The notes under the pieces were generated by a model. It was not told the DNA's origin, made no database searches, and saw only the letters and a program-made list of their open reading frames with translations. From Pseudomonas abietaniphila (lineage in GTDB: Bacteria > Pseudomonadota > Gammaproteobacteria > Pseudomonadales > Pseudomonadaceae), in contig NZ_FNCO01000003.1 in the NCBI RefSeq assembly GCF_900100795.1, forward strand, positions 186,001-250,000: a stretch of 64,000 bases of DNA. Direction: 5' to 3'. A program made the position numbers and the translations under genes. Shown one piece after another: positions 15,274 through 24,075 of the stretch; within the stretch, counting starts at the first letter, position 1; every line of letters begins with the position of its first letter.

Positions 15274-18225
15274 ATGAGCCTCCCTTTGCTGGCTGATCTG
15301 CCGGCCGTCCTTCTGCCGTTGGTCACTCGTGCGCAACAGTCGTTCCGCGCTGCGCTTGTCTCTCTGACGGAGGCCGGTCAGGCGACTTTCGATGCCTGGC
15401 CCGCTGAACGTCTGGCCGCTTTTGATCGCGTTTGCGCGGCCAGCGACTTTGTCGCCGATCAGGTGAGTCGCGACCCTCAGATGCTGCTCGACCTCGCCGA
15501 ATCCGGTGAGCTTGAGCGTGGCTATAAAGCCGGTGAGCTGCGCCAGCAGATGGCCGTCGCAGTGCAGGAAGCTGCCAGTGACGATGAGCTGGGGCGTAAT
15601 CTACGTCGGCAGAGGACGCGGCAGCAAGTCCGAATTATCTGGCGTGACCTGACCCGGCAAGCTGATCTGGTCGAAACCTGTCGCGACCTTTCCGACATGG
15701 CCGATGGCAGTATCGACCTCGCGTACCAGTGGCTGTATGAGCGGCATTGCCAGCAATTCGGAACGCCCACCGGTCGTCGCAGCGGCGAGCCACAGCACAT
15801 GGTCATCCTCGGCATGGGCAAGCTTGGCGCCGTCGAATTGAACCTGTCGTCCGACATCGACCTGATCTTCGCCTACCCCGAGGGCGGCGAAACCCAGGGG
15901 GTTAAACGTCCGCTGGATAATCAGGAGTTTTTCATTCGCCTGGGCCAGCGCCTGATCAAGGCACTGGATCCGGTGACGGTCGACGGTTTTGTCTTTCGCG
16001 TCGACATGCGCTTGCGGCCCTATGGCTCATCCGGCGCGCTGGTGCTCAGCTTCAACGCGCTGGAGCAGTACTACCAGGATCAGGGGCGCGACTGGGAACG
16101 CTACGCCATGATCAAGGCCCGGGTGGTCGGTGGTGATCAGGCCAAGGGTGACGAGCTGCTGGAAATGCTGCGACCGTTCGTTTATCGGCGCTACCTGGAT
16201 TTCTCGGCCATCGAAGCGCTGCGCACCATGAAGCAGCTGATACAGCAGGAGGTCCGGCGCAAGGGCATGGCGGCGAACATCAAGCTGGGTTCGGGCGGCA
16301 TTCGCGAGGTGGAATTCATCGCTCAGGCGTTCCAGTTGATTCACGGCGGCCGCGACCTGAGCCTACAGCAGCGTCCCTTGCTCAAGGTGTTGCGCACGCT
16401 CGACGGTCAGGGCTACCTGCCTTCGGCTGTCATTGACGAGCTGCGCCAAGGGTATGAATTCCTGCGCTACACCGAGCACGCCATTCAGGCCATTGCGGAT
16501 CGTCAGACCCAGATGCTGCCCGAGGATGATCGGGACCAGGCGCGCATCGCGTTCATCATGGGCTTTGCCGACTGGAACAGCTTCCACGAGAAGCTTATGT
16601 ATTGGCGCGGTCGGGTTGACTGGCATTTCCGGCAAGTCATCGCTGACCCGGATGAAGAAGAGGGTCAGGAGGACGGCGGCGAAGAGATCGTCGGCGGCGA
16701 GTGGTTGCCACTGTGGGAAGAGTCTCAGAATGAAGAAAGCGCCTCCCTTCAATTGCAGGAAGGCGGATTCTCGGATGCGCAGAAAGCGCTGAAGCACCTG
16801 AGCAATTTGCGCAACAGTTCGCAGCTGCGCTCGATGCAGCGTCTGGGGCGTGAGCGGCTCGATGCGTTCATTCCACGCCTGTTGGCCCAAGCGGTCGAAC
16901 ACAGCAACCCTGATCTGGTCCTGGAGCGTGTGCTGCCATTGGTTGAGGCCGTGGCGCGGCGGTCGGCCTATCTGGTGCTTCTCACCGAAAACCCTGGGGC
17001 GCTGCGCCGGCTGCTGACCTTGTGCGCGGCCAGCCCGTGGATCGCCGAGCAGATAGCCCGCTTCCCGCTGCTGCTGGACGAATTGCTCAATGAAGGCCGG
17101 CTGTTCAGCCCGCCACAGGCGCTGGAGTTGGGCGCCGAGTTGCGCGAGCGCCTGACGCGCATTCCTGAAGACGATCTTGAACAGCAGATGGAAGCGCTCC
17201 GGCACTTCAAGCTGGCGCACAGCCTGCGTGTCGCGGCGTCGGAGATCACCGGCAGCCTGCCGTTGATGAAGGTCAGCGACTACCTGACCTGGCTGGCAGA
17301 GGCCATTCTGGAGCAGGTGTTGGCGTTGGCGTGGCGGCACACGGTCGCCCGCCATGGTGCGCCACGGCGCCCGGACGGCACAGTGTGCGACCCCGGCTTT
17401 GTGATTGTCGGTTATGGAAAAGTCGGCGGGATCGAACTGGGGCATGGTTCCGATCTGGATCTGGTGTTCATCCACGATGGCGATCCGCAAGCTGAAACCG
17501 ACGGCGCCAAGCCGATTGATGGTGCGCAGTTCTTTACGCGTCTGGGCCAGCGGATCATTCACTTGATCACCACGCAAACCAACTCCGGTCAGTTGTACGA
17601 AGTGGACATGCGCCTGCGACCTTCGGGGGCGTCGGGCTTGCTGGTGAGTTCGCTGGGGGCGTTTTCCCGGTATCAGGAGAACGAAGCCTGGACCTGGGAG
17701 CATCAGGCATTGGTGCGTGCCCGGGTGCTGGTGGGCAGCACGGATGTGGGTCATGGATTTGAAGCGGTTCGCGCAGCGGTGCTGGGCCGCGAGCGGGATC
17801 TGGGCACGCTGCGTCAGGAGGTCAGCGAGATGCGCGCCAAGATGCGCGACAACCTAGGCACCAAGGGCACAACCGCCGGCAAGGGGGCGAATGCCTTCGA
17901 AGCCACGGCGTCGTTCGATCTCAAGCAGGACGCCGGTGGTATCGTCGATATCGAATTTATGGTGCAATACGCGGCCTTGGCGTGGTCCAGAGAGCATCCT
18001 GCGCTGCTTCGATACACCGATAACATCCGCATTCTTGAAGGTCTGGAGCAGGCGGGTCTCATGCCCGCCGCTGACGCCAGCCTGCTGCGCGAGGTGTACA
18101 AGGCGTATCGTTCGGCCGCTCACCGACAGGCCTTGCAGAAGGATGCGGGGGTGGTCAGCGGCGATCAGTTTGTGGCCGAGCGGCGTGAAGTGATGCGGAT
18201 CTGGGCGCAGTTGGGGTTGAGTTGA
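15274..18225 (+). CDS. glnE: bifunctional glutamine synthetase adenylyltransferase/adenylyl-removing enzyme
   Basis: Adenylylates and deadenylylates glutamine synthetase in response to PII signals; 983 aa. Two nucleotidyltransferase modules are visible: the N-terminal one with LNLSSDIDLIFAYPEGG and the C-terminal one with LGHGSDLDLVFIHDGD, each followed by a VDMRLRP-type motif. An acidic linker lies between them near residue 465. The ATG at 15274 follows AAGGAT. In P. aeruginosa the next gene is ilvE; here glnE is followed by a REP doublet and waaF. Confidence 0.97.
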   Translation: MSLPLLADLPAVLLPLVTRAQQSFRAALVSLTEAGQATFDAWPAERLAAFDRVCAASDFVADQVSRDPQMLLDLAESGELERGYKAGELRQQMAVAVQEAASDDELGRNLRRQRTRQQVRIIWRDLTRQADLVETCRDLSDMADGSIDLAYQWLYERHCQQFGTPTGRRSGEPQHMVILGMGKLGAVELNLSSDIDLIFAYPEGGETQGVKRPLDNQEFFIRLGQRLIKALDPVTVDGFVFRVDMRLRPYGSSGALVLSFNALEQYYQDQGRDWERYAMIKARVVGGDQAKGDELLEMLRPFVYRRYLDFSAIEALRTMKQLIQQEVRRKGMAANIKLGSGGIREVEFIAQAFQLIHGGRDLSLQQRPLLKVLRTLDGQGYLPSAVIDELRQGYEFLRYTEHAIQAIADRQTQMLPEDDRDQARIAFIMGFADWNSFHEKLMYWRGRVDWHFRQVIADPDEEEGQEDGGEEIVGGEWLPLWEESQNEESASLQLQEGGFSDAQKALKHLSNLRNSSQLRSMQRLGRERLDAFIPRLLAQAVEHSNPDLVLERVLPLVEAVARRSAYLVLLTENPGALRRLLTLCAASPWIAEQIARFPLLLDELLNEGRLFSPPQALELGAELRERLTRIPEDDLEQQMEALRHFKLAHSLRVAASEITGSLPLMKVSDYLTWLAEAILEQVLALAWRHTVARHGAPRRPDGTVCDPGFVIVGYGKVGGIELGHGSDLDLVFIHDGDPQAETDGAKPIDGAQFFTRLGQRIIHLITTQTNSGQLYEVDMRLRPSGASGLLVSSLGAFSRYQENEAWTWEHQALVRARVLVGSTDVGHGFEAVRAAVLGRERDLGTLRQEVSEMRAKMRDNLGTKGTTAGKGANAFEATASFDLKQDAGGIVDIEFMVQYAALAWSREHPALLRYTDNIRILEGLEQAGLMPAADASLLREVYKAYRSAAHRQALQKDAGVVSGDQFVAERREVMRIWAQLGLS

Positions 18226-18247
18226 TGTTGGCGCAGGAAACATCACC

Positions 18248-18343
18248 CCCTGTGGGAGCGAATTCATTCGCGAAAGATGTGTCAGGCGACGTAGATGTGT
18301 CGATGGGTCTGGCTCATCGCGAATGAATTCGCTCCCACAGGGG
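18248..18343. repeat. REP doublet, type B
   Basis: CCCTGTGGGAGCGAATTCAT at 18248 and its inverted copy ending at 18343 flank a spacer of about 45 bases. The same arm recurs at 50289-50382. It fills most of the glnE-waaF gap. Confidence 0.85.
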
Positions 18344-18484
18344 GCGAGCCAGGCAGTGACAGCACTGCAACGCCCCAATTGAAGGGCATATATAAAGCTA
18401 TGACAGGGAGGCGTCAGGCTGTGTGGAAGCGTCACGCAGTCTGATGGGCCTCCCTGCTCGTTTCTGGTCGTTTTTGGATTGAGC

Positions 18485-19519
18485 ATGAGAATTCTGATCG
18501 TAGGGCCCAGCTGGGTCGGTGACATGGTGATGGCGCAAACGCTGTTCCAGTGCCTGAAACAGCGTCACCCGCAATGCGAAATCGATGTGCTGGCGCCCGA
18601 GTGGAGCCGGCCGATCCTTGAGCGCATGCCCGAGGTGCGCAAGGCCTTGAGCTTCCCGCTCGGCCACGGCGCGCTGGAACTGGCGACCCGTCGTCGCATC
18701 GGTAAATCCCTGAAGGGCCAGTACGATCAGGCGATCCTGCTGCCGAACTCGTTGAAGTCGGCGCTGGTGCCGTTCTTCGCCGGCATCCCGAAACGCACGG
18801 GCTGGCGCGGCGAGTTTCGTTACGGCCTGCTCAACGACGTGCGCACCCTCGATAAACAGCAATACCCGCTGATGATCGAGCGTTTCATGGCGCTGGCCTA
18901 TGAAAAAGGCGCCGAGATCCCGCGCCCGTACCCCAAGCCAAGCCTTCAGATCGAAACCGCCAGCCGCGATGCCGCGTTGGCCAAGTTCGGCCTGAGCCTG
19001 GATCGTCCCGTATTGGCCCTCTGCCCAGGCGCGGAGTTTGGCGAGTCCAAGCGCTGGCCTTCCGAGCATTACGCCAAAGTCGCCGAGGCGAAGATCCGCG
19101 AGGGCTGGCAGGTCTGGCTGTTCGGCTCCAAGAACGATCATCCGGTGGGTGAAAGCATTCGTGAGCGGCTGATTCCCGGCCTGCGCGAAGAGTCGGTCAA
19201 CCTCAGTGGCGGCACCTCGCTGGCGGAAGCCATTGACCTGCTGTCCTGTGCCGACTCGGTTGTCTCCAACGATTCCGGCCTGATGCACGTGGCCGCGGCG
19301 TTGAACCGACCACTGGTGGCGGTATACGGCTCGACCTCGCCGGGCTTCACGCCGCCGCTGGCCGATCAGGTGGAGATCGTTCAACTGGGCATCGAATGCA
19401 GCCCCTGTTTCGAGCGCACGTGCCGTTTCGGTCACTACAACTGCCTGCGCCTGCTGGAACCGGATTCGGTCATCCAGGCCCTGAGCCAGCTGGGCGGCAC
19501 CCCGGTAGAGGTTGCCTGA
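18485..19519 (+). CDS. waaF: ADP-heptose:LPS heptosyltransferase II
   Basis: Adds the second L-glycero-D-manno-heptose to the LPS inner core on the cytoplasmic face; 344 aa, GT9 family. It starts MRILIVGPSWVGDMVMAQ and carries the nucleotide-binding region CPGAEFGESKRWP and the VSNDSGLMHVAAAL / YGSTSPGFTPP motifs. First gene of a tightly packed core-LPS run; waaC begins one base after its stop. Confidence 0.96.
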   Translation: MRILIVGPSWVGDMVMAQTLFQCLKQRHPQCEIDVLAPEWSRPILERMPEVRKALSFPLGHGALELATRRRIGKSLKGQYDQAILLPNSLKSALVPFFAGIPKRTGWRGEFRYGLLNDVRTLDKQQYPLMIERFMALAYEKGAEIPRPYPKPSLQIETASRDAALAKFGLSLDRPVLALCPGAEFGESKRWPSEHYAKVAEAKIREGWQVWLFGSKNDHPVGESIRERLIPGLREESVNLSGGTSLAEAIDLLSCADSVVSNDSGLMHVAAALNRPLVAVYGSTSPGFTPPLADQVEIVQLGIECSPCFERTCRFGHYNCLRLLEPDSVIQALSQLGGTPVEVA

Positions 19520-19520
19520 C

Positions 19521-20585
19521 TTGCGGGTATTGCTGATCAAGACCTCGTCGCTGGGTGACGTCATTCATACCCTGCCTGCGCTGACCGACGCCATGCGTGC
19601 GCTGCCGGGTATCCAGTTCGATTGGGTCGTCGAAGAAGGCTTCGCCGAGATACCGACCTGGCACCCGGCGGTTGCCGGTGTGATACCGGTCGCGATCCGC
19701 CGCTGGCGCAAGAACCTCTGGCAGACGTTCAAGAATGGCCAGTGGCGTCAGTTCAAACAGCGTTTGCGCGACACCCGTTACGACCTGGTGATCGACGCCC
19801 AGGGCCTGCTGAAAAGCGCCTGGCTGACCCGCTACGTCAAAGCGCCCATCGCCGGCCTGGACAAGCACTCAGCGCGCGAGCCACTGGCCGCACGGTTGTA
19901 CGATCGGGCGTACCCTGTGGCCCGTGGTCAACATGCGGTCGAGCGGTTGCGGCAGTTGTTCGCCCAGGCGTTGGGCTACGAAGTGCCCGCCGGCCTTGGC
20001 GATTACGGGCTGGACCGCAGTCGTTTGCTGCAGGCCGGCACCGGCGCGCCGTTTGTCTTGTTCCTGCACGGCACGACCTGGGTCACCAAGCACTGGCCTG
20101 AGCTGTACTGGCGGCAACTGGCCGAACGCATGATCGATCAAGGGCTTGAAGTTCATTTGCCTTGGGGCAACCCGGCAGAGAAAGCCCGGGCCGAGCGAAT
20201 TGCCTCAGGCCTTGATAAAGCCGTGGTGCTCCCCAAACTCAATCTCGCGGGCGTCGCCAAGGTGCTGGCCAGCGCACAAGGGTGCGTTGCCGTCGACACT
20301 GGCCTCGGGCATCTGGCGGCGGCGCTCGACGTGCCGACCCTGTCGTTGTTCGGCCCGACCAATCCGGGCCTGACTGGCGCATACGGCAAGTCGCAGGTTC
20401 ATCTGGCAGGCGATTACCCCGCCTGCGCGCCGTGCCTGCAAAAGAAATGCACCTATCAACCGACGGCGCAAGACAAGCGTCGGGTTGATACCGAACGCGA
20501 GTGGCCCATGTGCTTCACTCGCCTGAATCCCGAGCGAGTGGCGAGCCAGTTGAGCGCGCTGTTGCCGGCAAAGGAACATCCGTAA
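19521..20585 (+). CDS. waaC: LPS heptosyltransferase I
   Basis: Transfers the first heptose onto Kdo2-lipid A; 354 aa, GT9 family, with KTSSLGDVIHTLPAL at the N terminus and DTGLGHLAAALDVP / FGPTNPGLTGAYG near the end. I chose the TTG at 19521 (protein MRVLLIKTSS) because GAGG ends ten bases upstream, whereas the TTG at 19512 directly abuts that ribosome site. Its stop overlaps the waaG start (TAATG). Confidence 0.95.
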   Translation: MRVLLIKTSSLGDVIHTLPALTDAMRALPGIQFDWVVEEGFAEIPTWHPAVAGVIPVAIRRWRKNLWQTFKNGQWRQFKQRLRDTRYDLVIDAQGLLKSAWLTRYVKAPIAGLDKHSAREPLAARLYDRAYPVARGQHAVERLRQLFAQALGYEVPAGLGDYGLDRSRLLQAGTGAPFVLFLHGTTWVTKHWPELYWRQLAERMIDQGLEVHLPWGNPAEKARAERIASGLDKAVVLPKLNLAGVAKVLASAQGCVAVDTGLGHLAAALDVPTLSLFGPTNPGLTGAYGKSQVHLAGDYPACAPCLQKKCTYQPTAQDKRRVDTEREWPMCFTRLNPERVASQLSALLPAKEHP

Positions 20586-21709
20586 TGCAATTGGCATTCG
20601 TGCTTTATAAGTACTTCCCGTTCGGCGGCCTGCAGCGCGACTTCATGCGCATCGCCCTGGAGTGCCAGCAACGTGGCCACACGATCCGCGTCTACACGCT
20701 GATCTGGGAAGGCGACGTGCCACCGGGCTTTGAAGTGCTGGTCGCGCCGGTCAAGGCGATCTTTAACCATCGCCGCAATGAAAAGCTCACCGACTGGATG
20801 AACGCCGACCTGGCCAAACGGCCTGTCGACCGGCTGATCGGTTTCAACAAAATGCCTGGGCTGGACGTGTATTACGCCGCCGACGGCTGCTACGAAGACA
20901 AAGCGCAGAATCTGCGCCATGGCCTGTACAAATACTGGGGCCGTTATCGCCACTTCGCCGACTACGAGCGTGCAGTGTTCGCCAAGGATGCGAAGACGGA
21001 AGTGCTGATGATTTCCGAAGTGCAGCAGCCGCTGTTCATCAAGCATTACGACACGCCGCTGAAGCGTTTTCACTTGTTGCCGCCCGGCATCTCTCAGGAT
21101 CGCCGCGCCCCGGAAAACGCTGCCGAGATTCGTGCCGGTTTCCGTCGCGAGTTCCAGCTGAACGATGACGATTTGCTGCTGGTGCAGATCGGCTCCGGGT
21201 TCAAGACCAAGGGCGTGGATCGCAGTCTGAAAGCGCTGGCGGCTTTGCCGTCGGAGCTGAGAAAACGCACGCGGCTGTTTGTCATCGGTCAGGACGATCC
21301 CAAGGTGTTTCAGTTGCAAAGCACCGCCCTGGGGTTGGGCGACAACGTGACCTTCATGAAAGGGCGCAGCGACATCCCGCGCTTCCTGTTGGGCGCCGAC
21401 CTGTTGATCCACCCGGCCTACAACGAAAACACCGGCACGGTGCTCCTGGAGGCGCTGGTCGCCGGATTGCCGGTGCTGGTCAGCGCGGTGTGCGGCTATG
21501 CCCACTACATCGCCGAGGCCGACAGTGGCCTGGTGCTCGATGAACCGTTCGAGCAGAATCAGCTCAACCAATACCTGGCCCGCATGCTCAAGGACGATGC
21601 CGCGCGCGTCACCTGGGCGCGAAACGGCCTGGCATTCGCCGACACGGCTGACCTTTACAGCATGCCGCAGCACGCTGCGGATGTGATTCTGGTGGAGCAC
21701 CACGGATGA
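20585..21709 (+). CDS. waaG: LPS core glycosyltransferase WaaG (GT4)
   Basis: Adds the first outer-core hexose to heptose II; 374 aa. N-terminal MQLAFVLYKYFPFGGLQRDF contains the glycine-rich acceptor loop, and ENTGTVLLEALVAGLPVL is the GT4 nucleotide-sugar motif. The ATG at 20585 overlaps the waaC stop by one base, and its own stop overlaps waaP by four, so translation is probably coupled along the run. Confidence 0.96.
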   Translation: MQLAFVLYKYFPFGGLQRDFMRIALECQQRGHTIRVYTLIWEGDVPPGFEVLVAPVKAIFNHRRNEKLTDWMNADLAKRPVDRLIGFNKMPGLDVYYAADGCYEDKAQNLRHGLYKYWGRYRHFADYERAVFAKDAKTEVLMISEVQQPLFIKHYDTPLKRFHLLPPGISQDRRAPENAAEIRAGFRREFQLNDDDLLLVQIGSGFKTKGVDRSLKALAALPSELRKRTRLFVIGQDDPKVFQLQSTALGLGDNVTFMKGRSDIPRFLLGADLLIHPAYNENTGTVLLEALVAGLPVLVSAVCGYAHYIAEADSGLVLDEPFEQNQLNQYLARMLKDDAARVTWARNGLAFADTADLYSMPQHAADVILVEHHG

Positions 21710-22512
21710 AACTGATCCTTGCTGAACCCTTCAAGACCCTCTGGGCCGGGCGTGATGCGTTCGAGGCCGTCGAGGCGCTGGACGGTCAGGTTTATCGCGA
21801 ACTGGAAAACCGCCGCACGCTGCGCACCGAAGTCGAGGGGCGTGGTTACTTCGTCAAGATTCATCGCGGCATCGGTTGGGGCGAAGTCGCCAAAAACCTG
21901 CTGACCGCCAAGCTGCCGGTACTCGGTGCCGGCCAGGAATGGGAGGCGATCAACCGCTTGCATGAAGCCGGTGTGCCGACCATGACCGCCGTGGCGTATG
22001 GCGAGCGGGGCAGCAACCCGGCCGCACAGCACTCGTTCATCGTGACGGAAGAACTTGCGCCGACCGAAAGTCTGGAAGACGTCAGTATCAACTGGGTGAA
22101 AGCGCCGCCCGAGCCCCGCATGAAGCGTGCGTACATCGCTGAAGTGGCGCGGCTGGTCGGCATGATGCACCGCGCGGGTGTGAATCACCGCGACTGCTAC
22201 ATCTGCCATTTCCTGCTGCACACCGACAAGCCGGTCACCCCCGAGGACTTCAAGCTGTCGGTCATCGACCTGCACCGTGCCCAGACCCGCCCGGCGATTA
22301 CCATGCGCTGGCGCAACAAGGATCTGGCGGCGTTGTACTTTTCGGCGATGGACATCGGCCTGACACGCCGCGACAAGCTGCGTTTCCTCAAGGGCTATTT
22401 CCAGCAACCGCTGCGCCAGATCCTGGCTGAAGAAGCGGCACTGCTGAGCTGGCTGGAAGGCAAGGCCGAGAAGCTCTATCAGCGCAAACTGCGTTACGGG
22501 GATGCGCTCTGA
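21706..22512 (+). CDS. waaP: LPS core heptose(I) kinase WaaP
   Basis: Phosphorylates heptose I of the inner core, a step vital for outer-membrane integrity in pseudomonads; 268 aa. The kinase catalytic loop NHRDCYICHFLLH is present with Asp163, the number reported for the catalytic residue of enterobacterial WaaP, and VIDLHRAQ supplies the metal-binding Asp. Overlaps waaG by four bases and the next kinase gene by one. Confidence 0.96.
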   Translation: MKLILAEPFKTLWAGRDAFEAVEALDGQVYRELENRRTLRTEVEGRGYFVKIHRGIGWGEVAKNLLTAKLPVLGAGQEWEAINRLHEAGVPTMTAVAYGERGSNPAAQHSFIVTEELAPTESLEDVSINWVKAPPEPRMKRAYIAEVARLVGMMHRAGVNHRDCYICHFLLHTDKPVTPEDFKLSVIDLHRAQTRPAITMRWRNKDLAALYFSAMDIGLTRRDKLRFLKGYFQQPLRQILAEEAALLSWLEGKAEKLYQRKLRYGDAL

Positions 22513-23246
22513 TGGCAGGTTGGATCCTTGAGCCTGAGTACGCTGCGCTGGCCGATGATTTCGGCTCGCTCGATGCCGTGTTTGCCTTGAAGGGCGAGCG
22601 TCTGACCCGTGACCCATTGTCCGAGGTGATCCGGGTCGAGCGCGGCGGCGTGAATTACTACGTCAAGCGTTATGTGGCCGCCGGCAAAGGTCTGCGCCGG
22701 TATCTGGGGCGACCGCGCGTCAAGTCCGAATGGCAGAACCTCAAGCGTTTCGCCAAGTGGGGCATTCCCACGGCGGAAGTCGTGGCGTGGGGCCTTGAAC
22801 GCAATGGCACGGCCTATGATCGTGGGGCATTGATCACGCGCGAGCTGCCGCGTACCGAGGATTTGTCCGAGTTGGCGCGGACCCATGACACGCGATTGGC
22901 AGACCGCTCCTGGGTCAACACGATCAGCCAGCAGGTCGCACGTTACACCCGGACCATGCACGATCATCACTTCACGCATAACGACCTGAAGTGGCGCAAC
23001 TTGCTGGTGGACGATCATTCGACCGTGTTCCTGATCGACTGCCCCAACGGCGCGTTCTGGGTCAGCTTCATGCTGCGCTATCGCATCACCAAGGACTTGG
23101 CGTGTCTGGACAAGGTCGCCAAATATCACCTGTCCGCCACCCAGCGCCTGCGTTTTTATCTGCAATACCGTGGGCGCGAACGCCTGAATGATTCGGACAA
23201 AAAACGCATTCGACACATCGTCAGCTTTTTCGAGGGGCGCGAATGA
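22512..23246 (+). CDS. LPS kinase-like protein (InaA/WaaP family), PA5008-type
   Basis: Putative core-sugar kinase, 244 aa. It has a kinase-like fold with a canonical catalytic loop HNDLKWRNLL (Asp158) and a metal site FLIDCPNG, so activity is plausible. It is embedded between waaP and another family member with overlapping ends (TGATG before, ATGA after), which argues for a role in core phosphorylation. The exact substrate cannot be read from sequence. Confidence 0.85.
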   Translation: MAGWILEPEYAALADDFGSLDAVFALKGERLTRDPLSEVIRVERGGVNYYVKRYVAAGKGLRRYLGRPRVKSEWQNLKRFAKWGIPTAEVVAWGLERNGTAYDRGALITRELPRTEDLSELARTHDTRLADRSWVNTISQQVARYTRTMHDHHFTHNDLKWRNLLVDDHSTVFLIDCPNGAFWVSFMLRYRITKDLACLDKVAKYHLSATQRLRFYLQYRGRERLNDSDKKRIRHIVSFFEGRE

Positions 23247-23998
23247 GTGATTTCATTGCCGATGCCGACCGCGCCTTGCTTGAGCGCCATGGTCTGGCCG
23301 ATTTCGACTCGCTGTGGGAGGTCGAACTCGACGCCGTCGACGAGCCCAACACCGGGCGTGGCGGCTGGAGCAGCGTGTTTCGCCTGGAGCTGGAAGGCTC
23401 TGGCTATTACCTCAAGCGTCAGAGCAATTACCTGACCCGCACCTTGCATCACCCGTTGGGCGAGCCTTCTTTCTCCCGGGAATTTCGCAACATCAGTCTG
23501 TACCAGACGCTCGGGATCCCGGCGTTGCATGCGGTGTTCTACGGTGAAAAGAAGGTCGAGGGTGAGCGCCGGGCAATCCTGATGACCCGTGCGCTTGATG
23601 GCTGGACCGATCTGGACACGTTGCTGACGCAATGGGGTGAGTTGTCCGCAACCCAGCGTCTGGCGATTCTGCAGGCCTGTGGACAACTGGCGCGCACGCT
23701 GCACAAGGCGGGTCAGGTGCACGGCTGTTTTTACCCGAAACACATCTTTCTCAAGGCACGCGGTGGTGCCTATCTGGCGCAGCTGATCGACCTCGAGAAA
23801 ACCCGCAAGTCGATCTTTGGCCAGCGTGACCGGGTCAAGGACCTGGAACCGCTGCTGCGCCGCGCGCCGGTCTGGAACGAAGCTGAAATCCGCGAGATGC
23901 TCGCCGCGTATCTGCACGCACCCGGGAACAGCGGACTGGTCGAGGCCTGGTGGCAACGGCTGGCCAAGCGCGGTAGCCATAAACGTAGCAATCGATAG
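23243..23998 (+). CDS. LPS kinase-like protein with altered catalytic loop, PA5007-type
   Basis: Kinase-like protein of 251 aa in the InaA/WaaP family. The catalytic loop reads HGCFYPKHIFLK (H160-G161-C162), with no Asp where active members have HRD or HND, while the metal-site motif LIDLEKTR is kept. It may be a pseudokinase partner of its neighbours or use unusual chemistry. Overlaps the preceding gene by four bases; the next gene follows after 77 bases. Confidence 0.8.
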   Translation: MSDFIADADRALLERHGLADFDSLWEVELDAVDEPNTGRGGWSSVFRLELEGSGYYLKRQSNYLTRTLHHPLGEPSFSREFRNISLYQTLGIPALHAVFYGEKKVEGERRAILMTRALDGWTDLDTLLTQWGELSATQRLAILQACGQLARTLHKAGQVHGCFYPKHIFLKARGGAYLAQLIDLEKTRKSIFGQRDRVKDLEPLLRRAPVWNEAEIREMLAAYLHAPGNSGLVEAWWQRLAKRGSHKRSNR

Positions 23999-24075
23999 GC
24001 CGGGTCTCAGTGAATGCATACCTCCCACAGGTCATCACTGGTTGTTGAATTCATGATGGGTCGAAGAGGGCGCCG

